64,000 nucleotides of DNA from an uncultured Pontibacter sp. (GTDB lineage: Bacteria > Bacteroidota > Bacteroidia > Cytophagales > Hymenobacteraceae), in assembly GCA_947499125.1 (NCBI GenBank), contig CANMMP010000001.1, forward strand, positions 558,001-622,000, in the 5' to 3' direction. Every line of letters begins with the position of its first letter. The stretch's first letter is position 1. Position numbers and translations under genes: made by a program. The notes under the pieces are model-generated. The model was not told the origin of the DNA. It saw only the letters and a program-made list of their open reading frames with translations, and did no database searches. Of the stretch, positions 45,500 through 54,473 are shown in pieces.

Positions 45500-46222
45500 A
45501 TGGCGCACAACGAAGATAAAGCCCACCAGTTGTTTTCCAGGTTCCAGGACTACCTGGGACAGTTTGTGTACGGCGGCATAGATGGCTGCGTAACCACTTT
45601 TGCTGTTGTTTCGGGTGCGGTGGGCGCAAACCTCGATAGCTCCATCATCATTATACTTGGCTTTGCCAACCTGCTCGCCGATGGCTTTTCCATGTCGGTG
45701 GGTGCTTACCTTTCAGCTAAATCGGAGCGTGACAATTACGATAAACATAAACGCACCGAGTACTACGAAATAGAAAACTTCCCCGAGATAGAGAAACAGG
45801 AAGTACGGGATATTTACCGCGCCAAAGGCTTTGAGGGCGAATTGCTGGAGCAGGTGGTGGCCGTTATTACCAAAGACAAAGACCGCTGGGCCGACGACAT
45901 GATGGCCAACGAACTGAACCTGATGCAGGATCATAAATCTCCGGTAGCTATCGGGGTAGTTACTTACATCTCTTTTCTTCTGATCGGGCTTATACCGCTT
46001 TCTGTTTACCTCTGGGATTTTCTGATCGGCTTCCCGGGCAATGTTTTCCTGTGGGCTTGCCTCCTCACCTTTTCAGGTTTTGCCATTATCGGTTTCCTGA
46101 AGAGCTATGTAACAGGTGTTAACCGTTGGCGTGGTGTTTTCGAAACGCTTGTGTTAGGCGCCCTGGCGGCTGGCGTTTCTTATGCCGTAGGCGATATCCT
46201 GGAACGCTGGATCAGTGGCTGA
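45500..46222 (+). CDS. VIT1/CCC1 family iron/manganese transporter
   Basis: A 240-residue inner-membrane protein of the vacuolar iron transporter family, which in bacteria exports or sequesters Fe(II) or Mn(II). TM1-2 carry the signature YGGIDGCVTTFAVVSGAVGA and GFANLLADGFSMSVGAYLSAKSE. The cytoplasmic metal-binding loop follows (about 75-135, rich in Glu and Asp, EIEKQEVRDIYRAKGFEGEL and MMANELNLM). Three further helices complete the fold. The gene is preceded by 160 bases with only a small GC-rich hairpin. It probably acts in metal detoxification; the metal is not decided by the sequence. Confidence 0.9.
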   Translation: MAHNEDKAHQLFSRFQDYLGQFVYGGIDGCVTTFAVVSGAVGANLDSSIIIILGFANLLADGFSMSVGAYLSAKSERDNYDKHKRTEYYEIENFPEIEKQEVRDIYRAKGFEGELLEQVVAVITKDKDRWADDMMANELNLMQDHKSPVAIGVVTYISFLLIGLIPLSVYLWDFLIGFPGNVFLWACLLTFSGFAIIGFLKSYVTGVNRWRGVFETLVLGALAAGVSYAVGDILERWISG

Positions 46223-46570
46223 TGTAACGTTTTTATACTTCCTGCTTCGTAACTATAATACAGCCCCCTGATCTTATCTCTTCTTATTCGCTTCGACTAT
46301 AAAGTATAGTGCGTGTATATCAGCCTTTCTCCAAAAAAGATAAAAAAATAATCTATCTGTTTTTGCACTATTTTCTAAAAACTATATAGTAACACTACAC
46401 CATCATATCATACTTTTTCACTAAAAAGTAGCGCTTCTTCACCCTTCTGTTTATAGTTTCAGAAAAGCCCGAGTTGTAACATGTGCCCTGCCTGGCCGTA
46501 AATATATATACAGCACACAAGTTCACCCGCCTAAATAAAAGCATATTTTACTATATCATATTATATAAAT
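46223..46570. other. AT-rich gap, probable promoter region
   Basis: 348 bases between the VIT-family gene and the first DUF2382 gene. Apart from AACTATA, AAGTATA and TATAGTT words and a TATAGTAACACTA stretch I see no gene, RNA or strong hairpin. It should hold the promoter of the DUF2382 pair. Confidence 0.55.
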
Positions 46571-47098
46571 ATGAGCGAAAACTCAAAAAAAGTACAAATA
46601 TCTGAATTTGAAGAAAAACTCAGAGAGAGCAGCCGTGAGCCAGTTCAGCCAACAGGTGCAACTGATGCCCGGCACGAGCAATTCAAAATCGAGCGGGACG
46701 AAAAAATTGCACCGGATGAGAAAGTTATTCCGGTGATAGAAGAGCAGGCGCATATCGAAAAACGCACTGTTGAAACCGGAAAAGTCCGCATCTCTAAAAA
46801 TGTAAGAGAAGACGAAGTACTGGTGGATGTACCGATAGTGCACGAAGAAGTAGATGTACAACGGGTACCGGTAAATAAGTTTGTAGATCAGGCGCCACCG
46901 GCTGTACGCTACGAAGGCGATAAAATGATCATTTCGGTGCTGCGCGAAGAGCTTGTGCTGGTAAAGCGCATTAAACTGGTAGAGGAACTACACATAGTTA
47001 ACCGCAAAACCGAAGAACACCGGACAGAACCGATCCAGCTCAGAAGAGAAGAGATCAATATAGAACATTTAAAGAACAATAACGCAGGCGAGACATGA
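46571..47098 (+). CDS. DUF2382 (YsnF/AvaK) stress-type protein
   Basis: A 175-residue highly charged protein with no signal peptide. Residues about 55-170 form a DUF2382 domain: VIPVIEEQAHIEKRTVETGKVRISK, VDVPIVHEEVDVQRVPVNK and LREELVLVKRIKLVEELHIV, with a repeating amphipathic pattern. The N-terminal 50 residues are probably disordered. Family members (YsnF in Bacillus, AvaK in Anabaena) are general stress or storage-type proteins with no known activity. The gene is followed after 54 bases by a second DUF2382 gene, so the two probably form one unit. Confidence 0.87.
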   Translation: MSENSKKVQISEFEEKLRESSREPVQPTGATDARHEQFKIERDEKIAPDEKVIPVIEEQAHIEKRTVETGKVRISKNVREDEVLVDVPIVHEEVDVQRVPVNKFVDQAPPAVRYEGDKMIISVLREELVLVKRIKLVEELHIVNRKTEEHRTEPIQLRREEINIEHLKNNNAGET

Positions 47099-47152
47099 AA
47101 CACTGATACTAATCTTTCAACCAATGTATAACTATAAAACACACATAAAACT

Positions 47153-48031
47153 ATGGCACAAACAGTAATAGGAATTTTCGAGAAGGGTATAGACGCGCAA
47201 ACTGCTGTGCAGAAATTAGAAAGTAATAAGATACCATCTGACCATATAGACATTTCAAACCAGACCACAAACGAGCAGGTTAGAGGAACCTCTGACAGAC
47301 GCGAGTCTGATGGCGTAAGTAATTTTTTCAGCTCGTTATTCGGTAGCGACAAAGATGAATCGAGAAAGTATGCTGACGTAGCCCGCAAAGGCTGGGTTGT
47401 AACAGTGCATGCCGACTCTAAGCAGGAAGCACAAAGAGCTGCCGAAACACTGGACACCTGCGGTGCAGTGGATGTGGATGAGCGTGCCTCACAGATGCGT
47501 AGCGGCGCAAGTACAGCTACTGCAACAGGCACAACTCCTACCGGCGATATGCACGAAAGAAGAGACCTTAAAGATAAAAGAGACATGAATACCAACCAGT
47601 CTATTCCGATTATGGAAGAGCGCATGAATGTTGGTAAGCGTGAAGTAGAAACAGGCGGTGTTCGTTTAAGAAGCCGTATTATAGAGCGCCCGGTAGAGGA
47701 GCATCTGCGTCTTCGTGAAGAGCATGTAAATGTGCAGCGTAACGCCGTTAACCGTCCGGCAACAGAAAAAGACTTTGCCAACTTTAAAGAAGGCAATATC
47801 GAAATGAAAGAGCATGCCGAAGTACCTGTTGTAAATAAAGAGGCACGTGTAGTAGAGGAAGTTCGATTGAACAAAGAACAGACTCAGCGTGACGAGACAG
47901 TGCGCGGTACCGTACGTAAAACTGATGTAGAAGTGGATAAAATGAATCCGAAGAACAAGAACATCAGACCTGAAGACGATCCAAGAAGAAACGATCCGAA
48001 CAGGAACGACCCTACGAAGAGAAATCTATAA
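47153..48031 (+). CDS. YflT-like plus DUF2382 stress-type protein
   Basis: A 292-residue protein with two parts. Residues about 3-110 resemble the general stress protein 17M/YflT module (TVIGIFEKGIDAQTAVQKLE, GWVVTVHADSKQEAQRAAETL). Residues about 145-265 form a DUF2382 domain (SIPIMEERMNVGKREVETGGV, RIIERPVEEHLRLREEHVNV, NKEARVVEEVRLNKE). The C-terminus is a short Asp/Asn/Arg/Pro run (RRNDPNRNDPTKRNL), likely disordered. The pairing of these modules is known in Bacteroidota and Deinococcota and points to stress tolerance (osmotic, drying or oxidative), inferred from family only. A terminator follows. Confidence 0.88.
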   Translation: MAQTVIGIFEKGIDAQTAVQKLESNKIPSDHIDISNQTTNEQVRGTSDRRESDGVSNFFSSLFGSDKDESRKYADVARKGWVVTVHADSKQEAQRAAETLDTCGAVDVDERASQMRSGASTATATGTTPTGDMHERRDLKDKRDMNTNQSIPIMEERMNVGKREVETGGVRLRSRIIERPVEEHLRLREEHVNVQRNAVNRPATEKDFANFKEGNIEMKEHAEVPVVNKEARVVEEVRLNKEQTQRDETVRGTVRKTDVEVDKMNPKNKNIRPEDDPRRNDPNRNDPTKRNL

Positions 48032-48053
48032 GTGAGTTAAAGTATAAATAAGT

Positions 48054-48091
48054 AAAAAGCCCTGGCTGTTAATTCAGTCAGGGCTTTTTTG
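48054..48091 (+). terminator. Intrinsic terminator of the DUF2382 unit
   Basis: AAAAAGCCCTGGCTG / CAGTCAGGGCTTTTTT with loop TTAATT. Confidence 0.88.
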
Positions 48092-48167
48092 TTATAAAGA
48101 ACCCAAGTACGCATTCCATAAAAGAGTATTTAATATCTTCGTGGCAAATAGTTGTTTAGCTTAAAAA

Positions 48168-48932
48168 ATGTATTCAACTTTTACCAAAGGCATAGCGGCT
48201 ACTGCAATCGTTTTTCTGTTATTATCCGGTTGTCAACCAGTGGCTAAACTTCAGAATCTATCTAATACATTAATCCCTCTTACTCCATCCACACCCGTTG
48301 AGATATTATACATCACTGAATTACCCCCTACTGAAGCACAGTATTTGGGTAAACTCAAAATAAAAGATAGCGGTTTCTCTTTCAATTGTAGCCTGCCGGA
48401 AGTAATAGAACTTGCTAAAGAAGAGGCAAGAGCTGCAGGAGGCAATATTTTATTGATTACAAAACACAGAAAACCCGATGGTTTCAGTACCTGCCATCGC
48501 ATAGAAGCCGAAATTTATAAGCTTGAAAAGCTTACTAATGTAAAAATGCAAGCATCAGCAGGTCAGGACACTACAAATAAGTATACTTATACTGAAGTTC
48601 TTCCTCAGTTTCCGGGAGGAGATTATGAATTGCTTAAATTCATAAACAAGAATACGCAATATCCAGCCACTGCCATAAAAGATCGAGTACAGGGTATTGT
48701 AGTTGTATCTTTCGTTGTGAGTAAAACAGGAAAGATAAGCGACATAGAAATTAAGAATAGTGTAAGATGGGACCTAGATCAGGAAGCAATCCGCTTGATT
48801 ACTATAATGCCAGATTGGACACCCGGTTATCAAAATGACAAACCAGTACCTGTACGTTATACAGTTCCTCTTTCTTTTAGTATTAAGCCAGGTTTATTTC
48901 AAGGAAAGAATAAAAGAAAAGCATCAAACTAA
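48168..48932 (+). CDS. Lipoprotein with a C-terminal TonB domain
   Basis: A 254-residue protein: hydrophobic signal IAATAIVFLLLSGC with lipid-modified Cys22. A middle domain (about 40-120) has AQYLGKLKIKDSGF and LAKEEARAAGGNILLITKHR, like DUF4156/RcsF-type small alpha/beta domains. A C-terminal TonB domain (about 145-245) has PQFPGGDYELLKFINKNTQYP, VQGIVVVSFVVSKTGKISD, LDQEAIRLITIMPDWTPG and VRYTVPLSF. Classical TonB is held by a membrane helix; a lipid anchor means it may not couple to ExbBD in the usual way. The function is unknown. A convergent oligopeptide-binding gene follows with no terminator seen. Confidence 0.82.
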   Translation: MYSTFTKGIAATAIVFLLLSGCQPVAKLQNLSNTLIPLTPSTPVEILYITELPPTEAQYLGKLKIKDSGFSFNCSLPEVIELAKEEARAAGGNILLITKHRKPDGFSTCHRIEAEIYKLEKLTNVKMQASAGQDTTNKYTYTEVLPQFPGGDYELLKFINKNTQYPATAIKDRVQGIVVVSFVVSKTGKISDIEIKNSVRWDLDQEAIRLITIMPDWTPGYQNDKPVPVRYTVPLSFSIKPGLFQGKNKRKASN

Positions 48933-48945
48933 TGTGCTGTATTCA

Positions 48946-50622
48946 TTAAAGCTTTCTTACCTGCTCCAGCTTCAGCATGTTCATAGGGTTTGGCTCCAAC
49001 CCTTCGATGTTGTTCTGGGTTAGCCTGAGCACTTCGTCGTAGTATAAAACTATAACCGGCACCTCTTCCACCACTATCCTGTCCATAGCTTGGTATAGTT
49101 CCCAGCGCTTTTTCACGTCGCGTTCTAGTTTGGCCTGCTCGTATAGTTTATCGAATTCTGCATTAACGAAATGTGTTTTATTCGGCCCGGCAGGCGAGAA
49201 ATTCTTACTATAGAATAGCGCCAGGTAGTTCTCAGCATCCGGGTAGTCACCCAGCCACGATTTCATAAAAAATGGTGCGCGGCCATTATCTACTGTTTCC
49301 TGGTGCGCTGGTCCCTGGTTAATATCTATGGTTACCTGCACACCAATTTCGGCCCATTTCTTTTGCATATACTCTGCGAGCTCTTTATGCTCTGCAACTG
49401 TGCTTAGTCGCATGCTCAGTGGGTTCTGGTAAGTATAGCCGGCAGCCGTTAACAGTTCGCGTGCTTTTTTAGGGTTGTAACTATAGCCTGGTACTTTCTC
49501 CTGGCTAAACGATGGCAACGATGGCGGTACCATCCCCGAGTGGCCCGGTATTCCAATGTTATTCCTGAAATAGGCGATCATCTCTTTTTTATTGATGGCA
49601 TAGTTCAGCGCCTGCCTTACACGCTTGTCCTGTACTGCTGGGTTTGGCTCTTTTAAGTTGGTAGGGTCCAGTTGGAAACCGATGTATTCTGTATTTAGAT
49701 AAGGCTCTTTGCGAACGGTAAATTTGCCTTTAAAATCATCCTGCACCGTTCCGTCGTTGTTCAGAATCAGGTCGCGGGAGCCTTCTCTCACACCTGATAA
49801 AAAGTCCAGTTTGCCCTGCATAAAAGTCAGAAACTCCGACTTCCGGTCGGTTATAAACGATATCTGCACCGCATAAAGGTAAGGCAACTGCTCTCCTTTA
49901 TCATCTTTCTTCCAATAGTTCGGGTTTTTGTGCATAATGATGGCGTTGCCTTCGTCCCACTGTTTGAACATAAAAGGGCCAGTACCCACCGGGTTTGCTC
50001 TGAAGTCTTTGCCATACTTCGCTACAGCTTCCTGCGGCACCACAAACGCATACGGCATGGTCAAAATTTCCAGGAAAGCGATGAAAGGTTCGTTCAGGTA
50101 AATCTTGAAAGTAGAATCGTTTACAGCCAGGAAAGCCGTATCAGAAATTGCACCGTTTCTGTCAGAAAGCACCTTATCATTAAAGACCCAGGCGCCGGTA
50201 CTGGCTGTAGCGGGGTCGATAATGCGTTTGAAACTATAAGCTACATCCCGGGCAGTTACTTTGCGGCCTTTGCCTCCTTCAAAAACCTCGTGGTCGTGGA
50301 AGTACACATCATCCCGAAGTATAAAAGTATAGGTTCTGCCATCTTCCGACACTTCCCAGCTTTTGGCTATACCTGGGCCTATTTTCAGTTCCTGGTCCAG
50401 TTCAACAAGCCCGTTATACAATTGCGTGGTTGCCCAGATATTGGCCTGGTTGCGGGCAAAAGCGGGGTCCAGCGATGATAATGCTTCGGGTTGGTTATAC
50501 CTGAAAACCGTTTTATCCGTTCCTTTTTCAGTGGAGGTACTGCACGACTGGCACAGCAGCAAAACGGTGGATAACAGGGTAAAAACGGTGGATAAAAAAA
50601 GGCGTTGAGTTCTGATTTGCAT
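48946..50622 (-). CDS. Oligopeptide/dipeptide ABC transporter substrate-binding lipoprotein (family 5)
   Basis: A 558-residue periplasmic lipoprotein: signal STVFTLLSTVLLLCQSC with lipid-modified Cys27, then the SBP_bac_5 fold. Typical segments are FRYNQPEALSSLDPAFARN, GPGIAKSWEVSEDGRTYTFILRDDVYFHD, TARDVAYSFKRIIDPAT, FRANPVGTGPFMFKQWDEGNAI, RVRQALNYAINKKEMI and APFFMKSWLGDYPDAENYL. It should bind di- or oligopeptides for import. No permease or ATPase gene is next to it, so it works with a transporter encoded elsewhere. It diverges from the UPF0173-parA operon. Confidence 0.92.
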   Translation of the reverse strand: MQIRTQRLFLSTVFTLLSTVLLLCQSCSTSTEKGTDKTVFRYNQPEALSSLDPAFARNQANIWATTQLYNGLVELDQELKIGPGIAKSWEVSEDGRTYTFILRDDVYFHDHEVFEGGKGRKVTARDVAYSFKRIIDPATASTGAWVFNDKVLSDRNGAISDTAFLAVNDSTFKIYLNEPFIAFLEILTMPYAFVVPQEAVAKYGKDFRANPVGTGPFMFKQWDEGNAIIMHKNPNYWKKDDKGEQLPYLYAVQISFITDRKSEFLTFMQGKLDFLSGVREGSRDLILNNDGTVQDDFKGKFTVRKEPYLNTEYIGFQLDPTNLKEPNPAVQDKRVRQALNYAINKKEMIAYFRNNIGIPGHSGMVPPSLPSFSQEKVPGYSYNPKKARELLTAAGYTYQNPLSMRLSTVAEHKELAEYMQKKWAEIGVQVTIDINQGPAHQETVDNGRAPFFMKSWLGDYPDAENYLALFYSKNFSPAGPNKTHFVNAEFDKLYEQAKLERDVKKRWELYQAMDRIVVEEVPVIVLYYDEVLRLTQNNIEGLEPNPMNMLKLEQVRKL

Positions 50623-50645
50623 CCGGTAAAGTGGTCAAAAAAATG

Positions 50646-50653
50646 TATCTTTG
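50646..50653 (+). promoter_or_regulatory. Candidate -7 element TATCTTTG for the parAB-dapB-lepB operon
   Basis: A TAnnTTTG match 58 bases before the UPF0173 ATG, in the divergent region with the oligopeptide-binding gene. Confidence 0.5.
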
Positions 50654-50703
50654 TGCAAGTTAAATATATCTTGCGTAGATAAGTAAGTACTAAAGAGTAA
50701 ATC

Positions 50704-51384
50704 ATGGAAATAACATACTACGGACAGTCTTGCTTTTTAATTAAGATCGGCAACCATAGCGTTTTGTTCGATCCGTTCATTTCGCCGAACGAGCTGGCAA
50801 AGGATATTGATGTAAATAGTATCAGGGCAGATTATATTTTACTGTCGCATGGCCACCAGGACCACGTGCACGATGCCGAGCAAATAGCCAAGAACAGCGA
50901 TGCAACGCTGATCGCTAATTTCGAGATCGTGGGTTGGTTTACCGAAAAAGGTATCAAAAAATCGCACCCGATGAACACGGGCGGTAAAGTTACCCTGCCT
51001 TTCGGAACCGTGAAGATGGTAAATGCCGTGCACTCCAGCTCGATGCCTGACGGCTCGTATGGCGGTGTTGCAGCCGGATTTGTAGTTGAAACAGAAGATA
51101 AAGCCTTCTATTTTGCCGGCGATACTGCTTTAACTTACGATATGAAACTGATACCGGAGCAGTTCGACCTTGATTTTGCGATACTGCCGATCGGTGATAA
51201 CTTTACAATGGATATACACGATGCCCTTGTCGCTGCCGATTTTGTGCAGGTAGATAAGGTTATCGGAATGCATTACGACACGTTTCCATACATTGAAATA
51301 GACCACGAAGAGGTGAAGGAAGTAGCGCAGATGGCTGGTAAAGAGTTAATTTTGATGGAGATAGGTCAAACTATAAACCTATAA
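50704..51384 (+). CDS. UPF0173 metal-dependent hydrolase
   Basis: A 226-residue metallo-beta-lactamase-fold protein with the metal site SHGHQDH (His49, His51, Asp53, His54), a downstream His ([10 protein letters not shown]), the bridging Asp in YFAGDTALT and a last His in [14 protein letters not shown]. This is the UPF0173 (YtkL-like) pattern; the physiological reaction is unknown. It is the first gene of a tight operon, ending seven bases before parA, and this gene order recurs in Bacteroidota. Confidence 0.93.
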   Translation: MEITYYGQSCFLIKIGNHSVLFDPFISPNELAKDIDVNSIRADYILLSHGHQDHVHDAEQIAKNSDATLIANFEIVGWFTEKGIKKSHPMNTGGKVTLPFGTVKMVNAVHSSSMPDGSYGGVAAGFVVETEDKAFYFAGDTALTYDMKLIPEQFDLDFAILPIGDNFTMDIHDALVAADFVQVDKVIGMHYDTFPYIEIDHEEVKEVAQMAGKELILMEIGQTINL

Positions 51385-51391
51385 GTATAGA

Positions 51392-52174
51392 ATGGGAAAA
51401 ATAATAGCGGTTGCCAATCAAAAAGGGGGCGTAGGTAAAACTACCACAGCCATAAACCTGGCGGCAAGCCTGGCAGCCTTAGAGTTTAAAACACTGCTGG
51501 TTGATGCTGACCCGCAGGCCAATGCCACATCTGGTCTTGGCTTCGACCCGGCCAGCATAACGTCCAGCATTTACGAGTGCATGGTAGAAGACCTGAACCC
51601 GGAAGATATCATCCTGGCTTCTCCTAACATCGAATTCCTTGACCTGATCCCATCGCACATCGACCTTGTTGGGGCTGAGGTGGAGATGATAAACCTGGAT
51701 AACCGTGAAGAGAAAATGCGTGAGGCCCTTAAGCCACTGCGCCAGAAGTATGATTTCATTATCATCGACTGTTCTCCTTCACTGGGTCTGATTACGGTCA
51801 ACTCCCTTACAGCTGCCGATTCGGTGGTTATTCCGGTACAGTGCGAGTATTTTGCATTGGAAGGTCTGGGCAAATTGCTGAACACGATCAAGATTATACA
51901 GTCGCGCCTGAACACCGAACTGGCTATAGAAGGTATACTTTTAACCATGTACGATGTGCGCCTGCGTTTAAGCAACCAGGTGGTGGAAGAAGTGAAAACA
52001 CACTTCCAGCAAATGGTTTTTGATACCATCATACCAAGAAATGTGAAGTTGAGTGAGTCGCCAAGCTTTGGTTTACCGGCTATACTTCATGACGCTGAAA
52101 GTAAGGGAGCGCTAAGCTACCTGAACCTGGCACGTGAGATTGCTGAGAAAAACAGCGTGGCACTGGAGAAATAA
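51392..52174 (+). CDS. parA: Chromosome partitioning ATPase ParA (Soj)
   Basis: Walker-type ATPase that moves ParB-parS complexes during chromosome segregation. The deviant Walker A motif is KGGVGKTT (residues 11-18), with signature Lys11. Walker B-like segments are [16 protein letters not shown] and [14 protein letters not shown]. The length of 260 without an N-terminal DNA-binding domain marks the chromosomal (Soj) type. It is followed by parB after 12 bases. I found no parS sequence near TGTTTCACGTGAAACA in this window by eye. Confidence 0.96.
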   Translation: MGKIIAVANQKGGVGKTTTAINLAASLAALEFKTLLVDADPQANATSGLGFDPASITSSIYECMVEDLNPEDIILASPNIEFLDLIPSHIDLVGAEVEMINLDNREEKMREALKPLRQKYDFIIIDCSPSLGLITVNSLTAADSVVIPVQCEYFALEGLGKLLNTIKIIQSRLNTELAIEGILLTMYDVRLRLSNQVVEEVKTHFQQMVFDTIIPRNVKLSESPSFGLPAILHDAESKGALSYLNLAREIAEKNSVALEK

Positions 52175-52186
52175 CCCTACCCTTAC

Positions 52187-53101
52187 ATGTCTGATAACAA
52201 CAATAAAACACCTAAACGCACAGGCGGTCTCGGAAGAGGCCTTGGCTCTCTTCTGGAGGGTAACAAGTACACAGGTAAAATTGATTCGAACACCATTAAT
52301 GAAGTCAATACTATCGCAGATATAGCCATAGACCAGATCCAGACGAACCCATACCAGCCGCGTACCCACTTCGATCAGGGCGCACTGGAAGAATTGGCGG
52401 AGTCTATCAGAATACAAGGCATCATTCAGCCTATTACCGTTCGCCAGCTCGACCAGAAAAGCTACCAGCTGATATCAGGTGAGCGCCGTTACCAAGCGGC
52501 AAAAATGGCCGGCCTGACAACTATACCGGCGTACATCCGCAAGGCTGATGACCAGCAAATGCTGGAAATGGCCCTGATCGAGAACATTCAGCGTGAAAAC
52601 CTGAACGCCATTGAGATCGCCCTCTCCTACCAGCGACTTTTATCAGAGTGTAGCTTGAAGCAGGAAGAACTGGGCGACCGTGTAGGTAAAAAGCGTACGA
52701 CTGTTACAAACTACCTGCGCCTGCTTAAATTGCCGCCGGATATCCAGATCGCCCTGCGCGATAATGTGATCTCGATGGGCCACGCGCGTGCTTTGATCAA
52801 CATCGATACCATTGAGAACCAGTTAGAGGTTTTCAAAAAAGTGGTGAATGACGAGCTTTCGGTGCGTAAGGTAGAGGAACTGGTACGTAACCTGCAGAAC
52901 GCCAACAAAAAGCCTGACCCACAGCAGAAACTACAGTTCAATAAATACGACGAAGAGATAAAGTCCGTGGAGACTCGCTTGTCTTCTCAATTCGGCACCA
53001 AGATACAGGTAAAGGCGAATAATGATGGTAAAGGCGAAATAAAAATACCATTTGTATCTGTGGATGAACTCAACCGTATCTTAGAAATACTGAACTACTA
53101 A
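52187..53101 (+). CDS. parB: Chromosome partitioning protein ParB (Spo0J)
   Basis: Binds parS and spreads as a CTP-dependent clamp. The N-terminal GLGRGLGSLL peptide contacts ParA. The CTP-binding domain has NPYQPRTHF and SGERRYQAAK (the GERR box, with Gln where proteobacterial ParB has Arg), and MALIENIQRENLNAIE. The helix-turn-helix is around KQEELGDRVGKKRTTVTNYL, and the C-terminal dimerisation part ends VDELNRILEILNY. The length of 304 is normal. It is located in the operon with parA, a DUF5683 gene, dapB and lepB. Confidence 0.96.
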   Translation: MSDNNNKTPKRTGGLGRGLGSLLEGNKYTGKIDSNTINEVNTIADIAIDQIQTNPYQPRTHFDQGALEELAESIRIQGIIQPITVRQLDQKSYQLISGERRYQAAKMAGLTTIPAYIRKADDQQMLEMALIENIQRENLNAIEIALSYQRLLSECSLKQEELGDRVGKKRTTVTNYLRLLKLPPDIQIALRDNVISMGHARALINIDTIENQLEVFKKVVNDELSVRKVEELVRNLQNANKKPDPQQKLQFNKYDEEIKSVETRLSSQFGTKIQVKANNDGKGEIKIPFVSVDELNRILEILNY

Positions 53102-53111
53102 ACCGGCTTAA

Positions 53112-53744
53112 ATGAGGCTATCCGTTGCTATTGCTTTTATACTAAGCTTTATCTTTTTAGCTGCACCTGCAAAGGCGCAGTTAGTAATGGTTGGCCCCGA
53201 CTCAGCTATAGTTGCCACACCCGATACTGCCGACGATAAACGTTTCTTCCTGAGTAAATGGGACAAGCCGGCCAAAGCTGCTCTCTTTTCGGCAATTGTG
53301 CCCGGCATGGGGCAGGCTTATAACAAAGCGTACTGGAAAATGCCGATTGTATATGCTACAGGCGGTGTACTTGGCTATTTCCTTATCAGCCACCATAGAA
53401 ACTACCAGGATTATCGCGAAGCCCTTAACATAAGGGTTGATGGTGATGAAACGACAGTAGACAAGTTCGCAAACAGCAATATTTTCGGTGAGCAACGACC
53501 CAATGGGGAAGAGAACCTGCGTCGTGCCCGCGATTTTTACCGCCGTAACCGCGACCTGACTATATTATTATCTATAGGTGCGTATGGTCTGCAGGTAGCC
53601 GAGGCTTATGTACATGCGCACATGAAAGAATTTGACATCAGCGATGAGCTAGCCCTTAAAGTACAGCCTAATTTAATACAGGTGCCGGCCCAGGCAACTG
53701 TAACTCCGGGACTTAGCTTAACTTTATACACCAGATCTAAATGA
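53112..53744 (+). CDS. DUF5683 membrane-associated protein
   Basis: A 210-residue exported or membrane protein: signal-like MRLSVAIAFILSFIFLAAPAKAQ, then SKWDKPAKAALFSAIVPGMG, QAYNKAYWKMPIVYATGGVLG and a second hydrophobic region near 155-170 (LTILLSIGAYGLQVAEAYVHAHM). The PGxGQ(A/V)YN(K/R)xYWK motif is the hallmark of DUF5683. The function is unknown, but the gene is constantly found between parB and dapB in this phylum. It overlaps dapB by four bases (ATGA), so translation is probably coupled. Confidence 0.9.
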   Translation: MRLSVAIAFILSFIFLAAPAKAQLVMVGPDSAIVATPDTADDKRFFLSKWDKPAKAALFSAIVPGMGQAYNKAYWKMPIVYATGGVLGYFLISHHRNYQDYREALNIRVDGDETTVDKFANSNIFGEQRPNGEENLRRARDFYRRNRDLTILLSIGAYGLQVAEAYVHAHMKEFDISDELALKVQPNLIQVPAQATVTPGLSLTLYTRSK

Positions 53745-54454
53745 GAATACTACTGATCGGCTATGGCAAAATGGGTAAGACCATTGAGCAGATGGCCCTG
53801 GCAAAAGGCCACCAGATAGCCGGAACTATTGACCACACCAACACCGAAACCCTTCGCAACTATACAGCAGAGAACGTAGATGTAGCCATCGAATTTACAC
53901 ACCCGGAGGCTGCATTTGGCAATATTTCTTACTGCCTAGAACACAATATACCGGTTGTAGTTGGCTCTACGGGCTGGCTTGATAAGCTTGAGGATGCAAA
54001 ACAGCTGTGTGCCGATAACAATGGCGCCTTCTTTTATGCCTCTAACTTTAGTGTAGGGGTTAATTTATTTTTCCACTTTAACGAGTATATTGCAGCTAAA
54101 ATGCAGGAATACAAGGAGTATAACGTAGGCATACGTGAAATACACCACCTGCAGAAAGTAGATAAACCAAGCGGCACCGGCATTACAACTGCCGAAGGTA
54201 TACTTCCGCATTACTCTAACCTGAGCGGTTGGGTGGCTGATGAAGAAAGAGAAGGCAAACTGAATATTATTTCGGAGCGTGAGCCTGATGTGGTAGGTAC
54301 TCACATTGTAACCTATAGCTCAGAAATAGATAAGATTGAGCTTGCGCATGTGGCCCACAGCCGTGCTGGTTTTGCCGAAGGTGCCCTGATGGCTGCCGAA
54401 TGGCTAAAAGACAAAAAAGGCGTTTATGGCATGAAAGACATGCTGAACCTGTAA
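53741..54454 (+). CDS. dapB: 4-hydroxy-tetrahydrodipicolinate reductase
   Basis: NAD(P)H-dependent reductase of the diaminopimelate/lysine pathway, needed for peptidoglycan. The N-terminal Rossmann start is MRILLIGYGKMGKTIEQM. The substrate motif EIHHLQKVDKPSGTGITTAEG contains the catalytic His pair and the Lys of the KxDxPSGT signature, and VVVGSTGWL holds the nicotinamide contact. At 237 residues it is shorter than the E. coli enzyme (about 273), as usual in Bacteroidota. The start codon overlaps the DUF5683 stop; lepB follows after 19 bases. Confidence 0.96.
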   Translation: MRILLIGYGKMGKTIEQMALAKGHQIAGTIDHTNTETLRNYTAENVDVAIEFTHPEAAFGNISYCLEHNIPVVVGSTGWLDKLEDAKQLCADNNGAFFYASNFSVGVNLFFHFNEYIAAKMQEYKEYNVGIREIHHLQKVDKPSGTGITTAEGILPHYSNLSGWVADEEREGKLNIISEREPDVVGTHIVTYSSEIDKIELAHVAHSRAGFAEGALMAAEWLKDKKGVYGMKDMLNL

Positions 54455-54473
54455 AAAATCATAGCTACCCTGC

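Noticed and set aside
46909-47874. 321-codon minus-strand frame opposite the two DUF2382 genes
   Set aside because: It runs antisense across two well-supported genes, is made mostly of Ser/Arg/Thr low complexity, and has no family motif.
49930-50478. 182-codon plus-strand frame opposite the oligopeptide-binding gene
   Set aside because: Antisense shadow of a clear SBP family 5 protein; no signal, domain or promoter.
51384-53110. parS site near parAB
   Set aside because: I looked for TGTTTCACGTGAAACA and close variants and saw none; single CACGTG-like words such as GGCACGTGAG are not enough.
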